NCBI RefSeq assembly: GCF_000422565.1 | Contig: NZ_AUMA01000006.1 | Location: forward strand, 62,001-126,000 | Length of the DNA stretch: 64,000 bases | Direction: 5' to 3' | Origin: Desulfovibrio aminophilus DSM 12254 | GTDB taxonomy: Bacteria > Desulfobacterota > Desulfovibrionia > Desulfovibrionales > Desulfovibrionaceae | Shown: positions 16,488 to 24,963 of the stretch, piece by piece | How the letters are laid out: each line of letters begins with the position of its first letter | How positions within the stretch are numbered: the first letter of the stretch is position 1 | Made by a program: the position numbers and the translations under genes | Notes under the pieces: generated by a model | The model's input: the letters and a program-made list of their open reading frames with translations, nothing else | Databases searched by the model: none | Told to the model about the DNA's origin: nothing

Positions 16488-17251
16488 GCCGTTTTCTCCA
16501 GAATTGAAAGTCCGGCCACGGCCGCCGAGGCCAGTCCCGCCAGCATCAAGAAGATCGCGTCCCGCGCGCCGTAGGAGAACTCGGCCAAGGAGTGGAATCT
16601 GCCGTTGAAGCCCCGGCAGAGCATGGCTTGGTGTACCCGCTCGGCCCGGTCCCAACTTTTCACCAGGAGCATGCCCAGGAGCCATGCGTAGGTCCGGTAG
16701 GTGTGCCCGTCGGTGCGCGGTTTGAAGCCCCGCGCCTCGGCCGCCGTAAGCAGACGGCGGAATTCCCGCTGGATGACGAAGAGATAGCGGTGGGCCATGA
16801 GCAGGAGGTGGCAGAATTTTTCCGGCAAGCCCAGGGCCTGGAGCGCCCGCCCCAGATCCTGGGGGGCGATGGTGCCCACGAGCGAGGTCACGGCCAGGAA
16901 GGCCGCGTTGGTCTTGAGGGTGAGCAGCAGGGCCAGTCGCGCGCCTTCGCGGGAGTAGACCAGGGGGCCCAGGTGGAAAAGAGCCTCGCCCTGGCCGCCC
17001 AGGGGCAGGAAGACCCAGAGGAAGGCCGTGAAGGCGTTCACCGCCAGCAGACGGCGCAGGATCAGGCCGGGCGCGGGGCGGGCCAAGGTCAGAGCCAGGA
17101 GGCCGAAGCCCAGGGCGGCCAGGGCCGAGGCGTCGGAGCGGGCCAGGGCCACGGGAATGCTGAAGAAGAGCATGGCCAGGAGCCGCGCGCGCGGGTCGAG
17201 GCGGTGGATCGGACCGCTTCCCTGGGAAAGAGGGGCTTCCAGGTCGGACAT
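16484..17251 (-). CDS. cbiQ: Nickel/cobalt ECF-type importer transmembrane protein (CbiQ/NikQ)
   Basis: This 255-residue T-component has four to five hydrophobic helices and the family coupling motifs: the ALQALGLPEKFCHLLLMAHRYLF segment and the AAEARGFKPR helix, which touch the ATPase. An RVHQAMLCRGFNGRF segment follows, with the A-x-x-x-RG-F-x-G pattern of CbiQ. It has an N-terminal RLDPRARLLAML segment. It overlaps cbiO (GTGA) and adjoins cbiM by one base, so the three genes are coupled. Confidence 0.9.
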   Translation of the reverse strand: MSDLEAPLSQGSGPIHRLDPRARLLAMLFFSIPVALARSDASALAALGFGLLALTLARPAPGLILRRLLAVNAFTAFLWVFLPLGGQGEALFHLGPLVYSREGARLALLLTLKTNAAFLAVTSLVGTIAPQDLGRALQALGLPEKFCHLLLMAHRYLFVIQREFRRLLTAAEARGFKPRTDGHTYRTYAWLLGMLLVKSWDRAERVHQAMLCRGFNGRFHSLAEFSYGARDAIFLMLAGLASAAVAGLSILEKTA

Positions 17252-17859
17252 CAGGCCAGCGCGCCGGAGAGAACCTCGGGCTTGACCCGGCGCAGGAAGA
17301 CCACTGCGGCGGCCGTGACGAAGCCCTCGATGAGGCAGATCGGCAGGTTGGCCAGGAAGATGGCCCAGGCCGCGTGCGTGAAGGTTTCGCCCGTGCCGAT
17401 GAGGGCCAGGGCCACCAGGATGCCGGAGAGGAATACGGCCAGGGAACCGCAGATGAACCCGCCCAGGCCCGCGCGGCGGTTGTCCGGCGAGAGCAGCAGG
17501 GGGCGGCAGGCCAGGGCGCAGAGTACGGCGGGCAGGGCCATGGTCGTGGTGTTCACGCCGAGCACTGTCAGGCCGCCGAATTGGAAGAGCACGGCCTGGA
17601 GCAGCAGGGCCACGAGGATGGCCGGGAAGGCGGCCCAGCCGAGGATCGCGCCCAGCAGGCCGTTGAGGATGAGGTGGGCGCTGGTGAAGCCGACCGGGAC
17701 ATGCACCAGGGAAGCCACGAAGAAGGCCGAGGAGAGAATGGCAGCCTGGGGCATGCGTTCGGGAGGCAGTCGCTTCAGGCCGACGGCGACGCCCGCGACG
17801 GCCAGGGCGGCTCCCGTCAGAAGTACCGGAGCGGAAAGAATGCCTTCGGAGATGTGCAT
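17251..17859 (-). CDS. cbiM: Nickel/cobalt ECF-type importer substrate-capture protein (CbiM/NikM)
   Basis: The 202-residue membrane protein starts with MHISEG, the conserved N-terminus of CbiM/NikM in which the amino group and His2 bind the metal. A second family motif is VGFTSAHLILNGLLGAILGW near residues 56-75. Several membrane helices follow to the C-terminus (ICLIEGFVTAAAVVFL). No cbiN or nikL/nikN partner is adjacent, so the importer is the minimal M-Q-O form as far as visible. The upstream 114 bases hold a 7-base direct repeat (TGGATAC at 17886 and 17895) and one GTAACAC (17926-17932) resembling a NikR half site, but no cobalamin-riboswitch-like fold that I can recognise. Confidence 0.9.
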   Translation of the reverse strand: MHISEGILSAPVLLTGAALAVAGVAVGLKRLPPERMPQAAILSSAFFVASLVHVPVGFTSAHLILNGLLGAILGWAAFPAILVALLLQAVLFQFGGLTVLGVNTTTMALPAVLCALACRPLLLSPDNRRAGLGGFICGSLAVFLSGILVALALIGTGETFTHAAWAIFLANLPICLIEGFVTAAAVVFLRRVKPEVLSGALA

Positions 17860-17973
17860 GGGATCGCCCGCCTCATGAGAATCGTTGGATACCGTGGATA
17901 CGTTTCGCTAAACAGCAGGCTTTCCGTAACACGCATTTTGAACCAATGCAACGAGATCAGGTTGTGACTACGG

Positions 17974-18531
17974 TCAGGCCAGCCCGACCTCGGCGCGGAT
18001 TGAGGTCACGGCCCCGATGGCGATCTGGAAGAACTCTCCCAGCTCCAGGCCGAGTTTTTCGCATTCGCGGATGATCTCGCGGTTCACGGCGGCGGCGAAG
18101 GCCTTCTCCTTCATCTTCTTTTTCAGACTCTTGGGCTCCATGCCGTCGAGCCCGCCGGGCCGCACCAGGGCGTTGGCGTGGACCAGCCCGGTGACGGTCT
18201 CGCCGCAGCGCAGGGCGAAGTCGAACTCCGTGGCCGGGGCCTCGCCGTTGTTCAGCTCGCAGGCGTGGCGCATGATGGCCGCCAGGGACTCGTCCGGCAG
18301 GCGGCCGTCCAGCATCTCCACCGTGAGCAGCCCGTGCCGGGCGGTTTCGTCCTTGGTCTCGGCATAGTCCAGGTCGTGCAGCAGACCGGCCAGGCCCCAG
18401 AGTTCCTCGTCCCGGCCCAGGCGGCGGGCCAGCCCGCGCATCACGGCCTCGGTCTCCAAGGCATGCACGATGAGGTGTTGTTCGTTGTTGCGGCTCTTCA
18501 GCAGGCTCAGGGCCTCGTCGCGGCTGATCAT
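17974..18531 (-). CDS. HD-domain phosphohydrolase-like protein
   Basis: This 185-residue protein has an HD domain: His in EQHLIVHALETEAVM (H23), HD pair in GLLHDLDYAE (H52-D53), later HACELN and the Asp in the VHANALVRPGG region. It resembles the HDIG-type group of small HD hydrolases acting on nucleotides or phosphates. The start is ATG 18531 after AAGGAG; longer frames run into oppF. It lies 55 bases downstream of oppF and could be part of that operon. The substrate is not known. Confidence 0.8.
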   Translation of the reverse strand: MISRDEALSLLKSRNNEQHLIVHALETEAVMRGLARRLGRDEELWGLAGLLHDLDYAETKDETARHGLLTVEMLDGRLPDESLAAIMRHACELNNGEAPATEFDFALRCGETVTGLVHANALVRPGGLDGMEPKSLKKKMKEKAFAAAVNREIIRECEKLGLELGEFFQIAIGAVTSIRAEVGLA

Positions 18532-18586
18532 CTTGAACTCCTTGGATATTTGAAAGACTCTCGATTTTTTCGCGATGCGCTTGGGG

Positions 18587-19555
18587 TCACTTTCCGGCCG
18601 CGTGGCAGGCCACGAACCGCCCCGGCGCGACCTCGCGCAGGTTCGAAATCCGTTCTCGGCAGTCGTCACGGGCCTCGGGGCAGCGGGGATGGAAGGCGCA
18701 GCCCGGGGGCGGGGCCAGGGGGCTCGGCAGCTCGCCGCGCGCCCGGGCGGCCGGGGCGCGCGCGTCCGGGTCGGGCACGGGCGCGGCGGCCAGGAGGGTG
18801 CGCGTGTAGGGGTGCAGGGGAGCGGCGAAGAGGTCGTCGGCCGGGGCCAGCTCCACCAGCCGCCCGAGGTACATGACCGCCACCCGGTCGCTCACATGGC
18901 CGACCACGGACAGGCTGTGGGAGATGAACAGGTAGGTCAGGCCCAGCCGTTCCTGGAGGTCGGCCAGGAGGTTCAGCACCTGGGCCTGGATGGACACGTC
19001 CAGGGCCGAGACCGGCTCGTCGCAGATGACCAGCTCCGGGCTCAGGGCCAGGGCCCGGGCGATGGCCGCGCGCTGGCGCTGGCCGCCGGAGAACTCGTGC
19101 GGGTAGCGGTCCGCCTGCTCGGCCGAGAGCCCCACCAGGGCGAGCAGTTCGGCCACGCGCTCCCGGCGCTCCCGGGGCGTGCCCAGGCCGTGGATGTCCA
19201 GGGCCTCGCCCACGGCCGATCCGATCCGCTGGCGCGGGTTCAGGGAGGAGTACGGGTCTTGGAAGACCATCTGGACCTTGCGCCGAAATTCCTTCTCCGG
19301 CCATTCCCCCACGTCCCGGCCCCGGTAGAGCACCTGGCCGGAGGTGGGCCGTTCCAGGGCCAGGAGCAGGCGCGCCAGGGTGGACTTGCCGCAGCCGGAT
19401 TCGCCCACCAACCCCAGGGTCTCGCCCGGGGCCAGGCTCAGGCTCACGCCGTCCAGGGCGCGCACCGTGGCCGGGGAGAGGTCCAGCAGGCCGCCGCGCA
19501 CACGGTAGCGGCGGGACAGGTCGCGGGCTTCGAGAAGGGGGGCGTCGTGGGTCAT
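18587..19555 (-). CDS. oppF: Oligopeptide/dipeptide ABC transporter ATPase (OppF/DppF type)
   Basis: This 322-residue ATPase has Walker [10 protein letters not shown] (51-59), Q-loop [16 protein letters not shown], signature [15 protein letters not shown], Walker [13 protein letters not shown] and switch His in FISHSLSVV. The C-terminal extension typical of the peptide/nickel family includes HPYTRTLL and a Cys cluster ([15 protein letters not shown]), which is a candidate Fe-S or structural site. Its ATG overlaps the TGA of oppD. In this family D and F form the heterodimer of an importer whose permeases B and C are not found here. Confidence 0.88.
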   Translation of the reverse strand: MTHDAPLLEARDLSRRYRVRGGLLDLSPATVRALDGVSLSLAPGETLGLVGESGCGKSTLARLLLALERPTSGQVLYRGRDVGEWPEKEFRRKVQMVFQDPYSSLNPRQRIGSAVGEALDIHGLGTPRERRERVAELLALVGLSAEQADRYPHEFSGGQRQRAAIARALALSPELVICDEPVSALDVSIQAQVLNLLADLQERLGLTYLFISHSLSVVGHVSDRVAVMYLGRLVELAPADDLFAAPLHPYTRTLLAAAPVPDPDARAPAARARGELPSPLAPPPGCAFHPRCPEARDDCRERISNLREVAPGRFVACHAAGK

Positions 19556-20520
19556 CGGTAGAGCCAGCAGCGCACATCGTGCCCGACCTCGGGGGTGAAT
19601 AGGGGCGGGGCTTCGCTGTCGCATGGTTGGAAGCGTTTGGGGCAGCGCGGATGGAAACGGCATCCCCGGGGCAGATCGAAGATCGAGGGCACCGTACCGG
19701 GAATGGGCGTGAGCCGCCCGCGCGACCCGGGACGGGGCAGGGAGGCCAGCAGGCCCTGGGCATAGGGGTGCAGCGGATTTTTGAACAGGCGGCCCACCTG
19801 GGCCTGTTCCAGGATCTGGCCCGCGTACATCACGGCCACGCGATCGGCGGCCCGGGCCACCACGCCCAGGTCGTGGGTGATGAGCAGGGTGGCCCCGCCC
19901 GCGCGGCGTTCGCGCACCTGGACCAGAAGGTCCAGGATCTGGGCCTGGATGGTCACGTCCAGGGCCGTGGTGGGCTCGTCGGCCAGAAGCAGGTCCGGGT
20001 CGCAGGCCAGGGCCATGGCGATCATGACCCGCTGGCGCATGCCGCCGGACATCTCATGGGGGAAGCTCGCCGCGCGTTCGGCCGGGGCCGGGATGCCGAC
20101 CCTGTCGAGCATGTCCACGGCCGCGCTCCAGGCGGCCTTCCTGTCCAGATCCTTGTGCAGGCGCAGGGTTTCCGCGATCTGCTCCCCCACGCGGAACACG
20201 GGGTTGAGCGAGGTCATGGGCTCCTGGAAGACCATCGACAGGGCGCTGCCGCGTAGGCCGCGCATCTCGGCCTCGGGCAGGGCCAGGAGATCCCGGCCGC
20301 GAAAGAGCGCCCGGCCGGAGGTGACGCGGCCCGGAGGATCGGGTATCAGACGGAGCACGGAGAGCGCCAGGACGGTCTTGCCGCAGCCCGATTCGCCCAC
20401 TAGGGCCAGGGTTTCCCCGGGCAGGACGTCCAGGCTCACGCCGTCCACGGCCCGGGCCTGGCCCCGGACGCCCAGGAAGTCGGTGCAGAGTTCCTGGATG
20501 CTCAAGAGAGGCTCGGCCAT
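19552..20520 (-). CDS. oppD: Oligopeptide/dipeptide ABC transporter ATPase (OppD/DppD type)
   Basis: A 322-residue ATPase with Walker [10 protein letters not shown] (near 39-47), [20 protein letters not shown] (Q-loop), [15 protein letters not shown] (signature), [12 protein letters not shown] (Walker B) and [21 protein letters not shown]. The C-terminal extension has [12 protein letters not shown] and a Cys cluster ([15 protein letters not shown]). First gene of a two-gene ATPase operon with oppF. The 90 bases upstream are shared with the divergent trmFO. No permease or binding protein is adjacent on either side. Confidence 0.88.
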   Translation of the reverse strand: MAEPLLSIQELCTDFLGVRGQARAVDGVSLDVLPGETLALVGESGCGKTVLALSVLRLIPDPPGRVTSGRALFRGRDLLALPEAEMRGLRGSALSMVFQEPMTSLNPVFRVGEQIAETLRLHKDLDRKAAWSAAVDMLDRVGIPAPAERAASFPHEMSGGMRQRVMIAMALACDPDLLLADEPTTALDVTIQAQILDLLVQVRERRAGGATLLITHDLGVVARAADRVAVMYAGQILEQAQVGRLFKNPLHPYAQGLLASLPRPGSRGRLTPIPGTVPSIFDLPRGCRFHPRCPKRFQPCDSEAPPLFTPEVGHDVRCWLYR

Positions 20521-20610
20521 TGGATTCTTCGTTTTCCTTCAAGTTGAGGTTGAGCTTTTTCAGAAGCGCATGGTACGCAAAACAGCGGGTTCCCACAACC
20601 CGCGCCGGAG

Positions 20611-21963
20611 GTGTCCTTGTCCCTGGTGGCGGTGATCGGCGGAGGTCTGGCCGGGTGCGAATGCTCCCTGGTCTTGGCGAGGCGGGGAGTGGCGGTGCGG
20701 CTCTACGAGATGAAGCCTCAGCGTTATTCCGAGGCCCACGGCAGCCCGGGGTTGGCCGAATTGGTCTGCTCCAATTCCCTGCGCTCCGAGGAGTCCACCA
20801 CGGGCGTGGGCCTGCTCAAGGAGGAGATGCGCGCCCTGGGCAGCGCGGTCATGGCGGCGGCCGAGGCCACGCGGGTGCCCGCGGGCAAGGCTCTGGCCGT
20901 GGACCGTGAGCTGTTCTCGGCCGAAATGACCCGCGCGGTGGGGGCCGAGCCCAACATCGAGCTGATCCGGCGCGAGGTGCTCTCCCTGGACGATCCCGAG
21001 CTGGCCGAGGCCTCGGCCGTGGTCCTGGCCGCCGGGCCCCTGGCCTCGGCGCCCCTGGCCGAAAGTCTGGCCCTGGCCGTGGGCGGCAAGCGGCTCTATT
21101 TCTACGACGCCATCGCGCCCATCGTCTCGGCGGACTCCGTGGACATGGGCGTGGCCTTCCTGGGCTCGCGCTACCGGCCCGAGGACCACGACTACCTGAA
21201 CTGCCCCCTGGACGAGGAGCAGTACAAGGCCTTCGTCGCCGCGCTCCTGGCGGGCGAGAAGGTTCCGCCCCGGGACTTCGAGCAGGCCGTGCATTTCGAG
21301 GGCTGCCTGCCCGTGGAGGAGATGGCCGAGCGCGGCGAGATGACCCTGGCCTTCGGCCCGCTCAAGCCCGTGGGGCTCACGGATCCGCGCAGCGGCCGCC
21401 AGCCCTACGCCGTGGTCCAGTTGCGGGCCGAGAACCGCGAGGGCACGGCCTACAACCTCGTGGGCTTCCAGACCAAGCTGACCTACCCGGAGCAGAAGCG
21501 CGTCTTCCGCATGATCCCGGGCCTGGAGCGGGCCGAGTTCCTGCGCCTGGGCAGCATCCACCGCAACACCTACGTGGACGCGCCGAGCGTGCTCACCCCG
21601 GAACTGGAATTGAAGGCCCGGCCCGGCGTCTATCTGGCTGGCCAGATCACCGGCGTGGAGGGCTATCTCGAATCCGCCGCCTGCGGGCTCTGGCTGGGGT
21701 TGTCCCTGGCCGGGAAGCTCGGCGCGGGCCCGGCGGTGTCCCTGCCACCCCGGGAGACGGCTCTGGGCGCGCTTTTGGGGCATCTGCGCACCCTTCCGGC
21801 CCGACGTTTCCAGCCCTCGAACGTGAACTTCGGACTCATGCCGTCCCTGAACCGCAAGGCCAAGAAGGCCGTGCGCAAGGAACTGCACGCCGAGCGGGGC
21901 CGGGAGAGTTTCGCCGCCTGGCTGCGCTCGCTTGAACCCGTTGACGTGGAGGAAACGCGATGA
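20611..21963 (+). CDS. trmFO: tRNA (m5U54) methyltransferase TrmFO, folate/FAD-dependent
   Basis: A 450-residue flavoprotein that makes 5-methyluridine at position 54 of the T-loop using methylenetetrahydrofolate and reduced FAD. The N-terminal FAD motif is [21 protein letters not shown]. The family segment [24 protein letters not shown] carries a conserved Cys, and [13 protein letters not shown] carries another. The C-terminus has [18 protein letters not shown]. The GTG at 20611 touches the GGAG motif, so the real start may be TTG 20617, which would be spaced correctly from GGAGG. A 7-base hairpin (20585-20603) lies just upstream. It overlaps the next gene by 4 bases. Confidence 0.93.
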   Translation: MSLSLVAVIGGGLAGCECSLVLARRGVAVRLYEMKPQRYSEAHGSPGLAELVCSNSLRSEESTTGVGLLKEEMRALGSAVMAAAEATRVPAGKALAVDRELFSAEMTRAVGAEPNIELIRREVLSLDDPELAEASAVVLAAGPLASAPLAESLALAVGGKRLYFYDAIAPIVSADSVDMGVAFLGSRYRPEDHDYLNCPLDEEQYKAFVAALLAGEKVPPRDFEQAVHFEGCLPVEEMAERGEMTLAFGPLKPVGLTDPRSGRQPYAVVQLRAENREGTAYNLVGFQTKLTYPEQKRVFRMIPGLERAEFLRLGSIHRNTYVDAPSVLTPELELKARPGVYLAGQITGVEGYLESAACGLWLGLSLAGKLGAGPAVSLPPRETALGALLGHLRTLPARRFQPSNVNFGLMPSLNRKAKKAVRKELHAERGRESFAAWLRSLEPVDVEETR

Positions 21964-22418
21964 TCCTCGACCGACTGGAAAACTGGGGGCTCTACTTCCG
22001 TTCGCCGCTCATGGAGCGGGTGCGCTTGTGCCTGGCCGGGCTGACGCCCGATTCGCCGCTCGGCGAGCGCGAAATCCAGGGCCGCGACGCTTGGGTGAAC
22101 CTCTTCGAGGGCGCGCTGCGACTGCCGGAGCAGGCCCGCTTCGAGAGCCACCGGGTCTACGCGGACGTGCAGATGGTGGTGCGCGGGGAGGAGCGTTGCG
22201 GCTGGGTTCCGCGTGAGGGGCTGACGTGCGATGGGGACTACGACCCGGACAAGGACGTCGCCTTCCACCGCGCCCCGGCTGCCGGGGCCGAAACCTTCGG
22301 CCTGCGGCCCGGGCTGTTCGTGGTCTTCTTCCCCGGGGACGCGCACATGCCCCAACTCGGCGGCCCGGGAAGCGTGCTCAAGGCCGTGGCCAAGATCCAG
22401 GCCGACATTTTGAAATAA
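21960..22418 (+). CDS. YhcH/YjgK/YiaL-family protein
   Basis: A 152-residue DUF386-type cupin-like protein. The family pattern is visible: RDAWVNLFEGALRLPEQARFESHRVYADVQMVVRGEERCGW, then FFPGDAHMPQL with the His expected to bind metal. Relatives (YhcH, EbgC) sit near sugar or sialic-acid genes. Here it is coupled to trmFO by an ATGA overlap, with no sugar genes nearby, so its role here is open. Confidence 0.88.
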   Translation: MILDRLENWGLYFRSPLMERVRLCLAGLTPDSPLGEREIQGRDAWVNLFEGALRLPEQARFESHRVYADVQMVVRGEERCGWVPREGLTCDGDYDPDKDVAFHRAPAAGAETFGLRPGLFVVFFPGDAHMPQLGGPGSVLKAVAKIQADILK

Positions 22419-22443
22419 TGTATCTTTTCCGATTTTGTGTCGC

Positions 22444-22502
22444 GGGTCCAGGGGCTGCGGGCCCCTGGCGGGGCCGGGGCGGAGCCCCGGTCTCCCGGAC
22501 CC
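22444..22502. repeat. Structured intergenic element: three-way-junction fold
   Basis: The 88-base gap between converging genes holds an outer stem GGGTCC (22444-22449) with GGACCC (22497-22502). It encloses two perfect hairpins: CCAGGGGC (22448-22455) with GCCCCTGG (22461-22468), and CCGGGGC (22474-22480) with GCCCCGG (22484-22490). The outer stem and first hairpin share two bases, so they compete slightly. There is no T-run. It could act as a terminator, an RNA-end stabiliser, or be a copy of a dispersed REP-like family. Confidence 0.6.
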
Positions 22503-22506
22503 ATCC

Positions 22507-22839
22507 CTAGCCGAGAATCTTCTCCGGCGGTCTTCTTTCCGGCACGATCTCGCGGGGAATCTTGCCCTCGTTCCATTCCCTGGACACGTACAGGCCGCAG
22601 AAGCAGGCCCCGTACTCGCGCACGTCGTCCTCGCGGTAGGCACAGGGGCAGACGATGTCCTTGTCCTGCTCGAAGGTCCCGTTGGCCAGGCGGCAGGGGC
22701 AGGCCATGTAGCCGTAGCGCTCCTTGTTGGTCAGCAGGCTCTCCAGCAGGGGCAGGGTCATCTCCATGTCCGTGTTGAAGAAATAGCCCTTGGGCTCCTG
22801 GAACCGGCGCAGCTGTTCGAAGAGTTGCTTGGCGTCCAC
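22507..22839 (-). CDS. Ferredoxin-thioredoxin-reductase catalytic-chain-like protein
   Basis: This 110-residue protein resembles the catalytic (beta) chain of ferredoxin:thioredoxin reductase, a [4Fe-4S] protein that passes electrons from ferredoxin to a disulfide. Six cysteines are in CxC pairs: CPC (47-49), CPC (64-66) and CFC (79-81). In the plant/cyanobacterial enzyme the last pair is CHC, with a His next to the cluster, so this protein has Phe at that place. No FTR variable chain is nearby. It starts at GTG 22839, two bases after the stop of the glutaredoxin gene, which makes a redox pair likely. Confidence 0.87.
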   Translation of the reverse strand: MDAKQLFEQLRRFQEPKGYFFNTDMEMTLPLLESLLTNKERYGYMACPCRLANGTFEQDKDIVCPCAYREDDVREYGACFCGLYVSREWNEGKIPREIVPERRPPEKILG

Positions 22840-22841
22840 GA

Positions 22842-23093
22842 CTACTTCCCGAGGGCCTTGTTGATGCGGTCCTTGTTGAAGCCCACGATGACCTCCCCGT
22901 CGATGACCATGGTGGGGAAGGACACCGCTGGGTTGAGCTTCTTCACCTCGTCGATGATCTTCTTGCGCTCGTCGCCCTCCAGCTTGTCCACGAAGACGCA
23001 TTCGTAAGCGTCGCCGCACTCGTCGAGATAGGCCTTGGTGTTCTTGCAGTGGATGCAGGTGCTCAGGGCGTAGAGCTTGATGTCGTGGGACAT
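22842..23093 (-). CDS. Glutaredoxin-family protein
   Basis: An 83-residue thioredoxin-fold protein with active-site CIHC (13-16), cis-Pro region AVSFPTMVIDGEVIVGF and a short C-terminal helix. The dithiol CxxC form can reduce disulfides. Because the FTR-like gene follows directly, this Grx is the natural electron acceptor (inference). The start is ATG 23093 with AAGGAGAAGCCC upstream. A good promoter lies about 55 bases before the start, overlapping the end of the permease gene. Confidence 0.9.
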   Translation of the reverse strand: MSHDIKLYALSTCIHCKNTKAYLDECGDAYECVFVDKLEGDERKKIIDEVKKLNPAVSFPTMVIDGEVIVGFNKDRINKALGK

Positions 23094-23152
23094 GGGCTTC
23101 TCCTTTCCGGCGCGGGTTTCCGGGCCTTGGCCGGGATGGTTCTTGGCTTGAA

Positions 23153-23181
23153 ACTATGATCGTTTCCGGTCTTTCTGTCAA
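23153..23181 (-). promoter_or_regulatory. Sigma70-like promoter of the glutaredoxin/FTR-like pair
   Basis: Minus strand TTGACA (23176-23181), 17-base spacer, CATAGT (23153-23158). The -35 element overlaps the stop codon of the upstream permease gene, so the pair can be expressed apart from the amino acid transporter. Confidence 0.65.
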
Positions 23182-24083
23182 AGCGGACCGTTGCGGACTC
23201 CGGCGGTCTCGCGGTGGGCCAGGCGCGCCTCCAGCCGCCGCGCGGCCAGGGAGCAGGTCCCGCTGAGCACGAGGTAGAGGGCCAGGACCGTGATCCAGAT
23301 TTCGAAGGTCCGATAGGTGGCGGCCGAAAGCTCCGTGGCCTGGAAGGTCGCCTCGCGCACGGAGATGACCGAGACGATGGCCGTGTCCTTGACCGTGGAG
23401 ATGAACTGTCCGGCCAGGGCCGGGAGCATGCGCGTCATGGCCTGGGGCAGGATCACGTGGCGCAGCTGCTGGCCCCGGGTCAGGCCCAGGGCGCAGGACG
23501 CCTCCCACTGTTCGGGTTCCAGGGAGCGGATGCCCGCCCGCACGATCTCGGTGATGTAGGCTCCCTCCAGCAGGCCGAGCACGAGCACGGCCGAGAGCAG
23601 CTCCGGGAACTGGCCCGGCGGCCCCAGGATCCAGGAGAGTGTGTCCTGGGCCCAGGGCGGCAGGGCCAGGACGCGCTCCTGGAGGTCCAGGGCCGCAGCC
23701 AGCTGGCTGCCGAGGAAGAAGTAGCCCAGGAAGACCAGGACCAGGGGCGGCAGGTTGCGGACCACCTCCACGTAGGTTGTGCCGACCATGCGTCGGAAGG
23801 GGCGGGGGCTGACCCGGGCCAGGGCCATGAGCGTGCCCAGGACCAGGGCCAGGAGCCCGGACCAGAGGCTCAGGCGCACGGTGGTGAACAGGCCCTGGAG
23901 CAGGGGGCCGGGCGTGGCGCTGCCCGCGCGCCAGAAGGCCTGGGTCAGCACGCCCCAGTTCCAGCGGTAGTCCAGGCGGTCCAGGCGCAGGGCCAGCCAG
24001 GCCAGGGCCAGGCAGACGATCAGGACCAGGGCCGCGTCCAGGACGCGGGCCCCGGGCCGCCGCACGGTCGCGGGTCGGGACAT
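23178..24083 (-). CDS. Polar amino acid ABC transporter permease
   Basis: A 301-residue permease of the His/Glu/Gln/Arg family. Its EAA-type coupling loop is [21 protein letters not shown], preceded by EGAYITEIVRAGIRSLEPEQWEAS. It has about five to six membrane helices; residues 16-30 form an extra N-terminal one. It lies 4 bases after the binding-protein gene and pairs with the second permease at 24964-25779. The transporter's ATPase gene is not in this cluster. Which amino acid is carried is unknown. Confidence 0.88.
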   Translation of the reverse strand: MSRPATVRRPGARVLDAALVLIVCLALAWLALRLDRLDYRWNWGVLTQAFWRAGSATPGPLLQGLFTTVRLSLWSGLLALVLGTLMALARVSPRPFRRMVGTTYVEVVRNLPPLVLVFLGYFFLGSQLAAALDLQERVLALPPWAQDTLSWILGPPGQFPELLSAVLVLGLLEGAYITEIVRAGIRSLEPEQWEASCALGLTRGQQLRHVILPQAMTRMLPALAGQFISTVKDTAIVSVISVREATFQATELSAATYRTFEIWITVLALYLVLSGTCSLAARRLEARLAHRETAGVRNGPL

Positions 24084-24087
24084 GCGG

Positions 24088-24924
24088 CTACTCGACCAGT
24101 CCCTTCCAGTCCTCGGTTTCGAACCAGTACTTGAAGCGCGCGTCGAGCCAGCCCAGGGAATTGGTGGCGCGGATCCAGTTGTCCAGGAAGTTGAGGAAGT
24201 CCGGGTCGCCCTTGCGCACGGCGAAGCCGATGGGCTCGCGGGTGAAGTCCGCGTCGCCCAGGGGCAGGAAGAGCTTGTCCGGGTGCTGGGCGGCCTGGAT
24301 GCGCGGCAGCGGGGCCGAGGCCACCATGGCGTGCGCCCGGCCGTTGACCAGTTCCAGGGTGGCCTGGGCCTCGTCGTTGAAGGGCCTGATCTCGGCCTTG
24401 GGCAGGAAGTTCTGGGCCGCTTCCTGGGCCGTGGTGCCCAGGCGCACGGCGACGATCACGCCGGGCTTGTTGAAGTCGGCCAGGGTCTTGAATCCGGCGG
24501 CCTTCGCCTTGTTGGCCACAAGGGCCATGCCGGTGTGCTCGTAGGGGATCGAGAAGTTGACCTTCAGGTTGCGTTGGGGCCGGATGCCCATGCCGCCGAT
24601 GATGATGTCGAACTTTCCGGTGAGCAGGGCCGGGATGATGCCGTCCCATTTGGTGGGCACGAACTCGGCCTTCACGCCCATGTCCTCGGCCAGCCTGCGG
24701 GCCACGTCGATCTCGAAGCCCACGAACTGCCCGTCCTTGGCCTGCATGGCCCAGGGCACGAAGGTCGAGAAGCCCACGCGCAGCACGCCGCGCTTGAGCA
24801 CGTCCTCCAGGGTGCTCTGGCGCGCGATCTCGGCGCGCGCCGTTTCGGCCCGCACGTCGGCGGCCAGGCCCACGACGACGATGAGCGTCACCAGGCCCGA
24901 GACGAAGGTTCTCCACAAGGTCAT
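24088..24924 (-). CDS. Amino acid ABC transporter periplasmic binding protein
   Basis: A 278-residue SBP_bac_3-type protein. A signal peptide is visible (LWRTFVSGLVTLIVVVGLAA, cleavage likely after VRA). The mature part has GVLRVGFSTFVPWA, the family motif GFEIDVARRLAEDMG, and WDGIIPALLTGKFDIIIGGMGIRPQRNLKVNFS, typical of cationic or polar amino acid binders. The start is ATG 24924 with GGAGG six bases upstream; a GTG at 24936 is in frame but lies on that ribosome site. It sits between two permease genes. Confidence 0.9.
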   Translation of the reverse strand: MTLWRTFVSGLVTLIVVVGLAADVRAETARAEIARQSTLEDVLKRGVLRVGFSTFVPWAMQAKDGQFVGFEIDVARRLAEDMGVKAEFVPTKWDGIIPALLTGKFDIIIGGMGIRPQRNLKVNFSIPYEHTGMALVANKAKAAGFKTLADFNKPGVIVAVRLGTTAQEAAQNFLPKAEIRPFNDEAQATLELVNGRAHAMVASAPLPRIQAAQHPDKLFLPLGDADFTREPIGFAVRKGDPDFLNFLDNWIRATNSLGWLDARFKYWFETEDWKGLVE

Positions 24925-24963
24925 GGCGTCCTCCACAGGTTGGGGTTGATCGCAGTATGAACC

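Noticed and set aside
17860-17973. Cobalamin riboswitch or full NikR operator before cbiM
   Set aside because: The 114-base gap is short for a B12 riboswitch and I see no matching core. Only one GTAACAC half site is present, without its GTGTTAC partner at the expected spacing.
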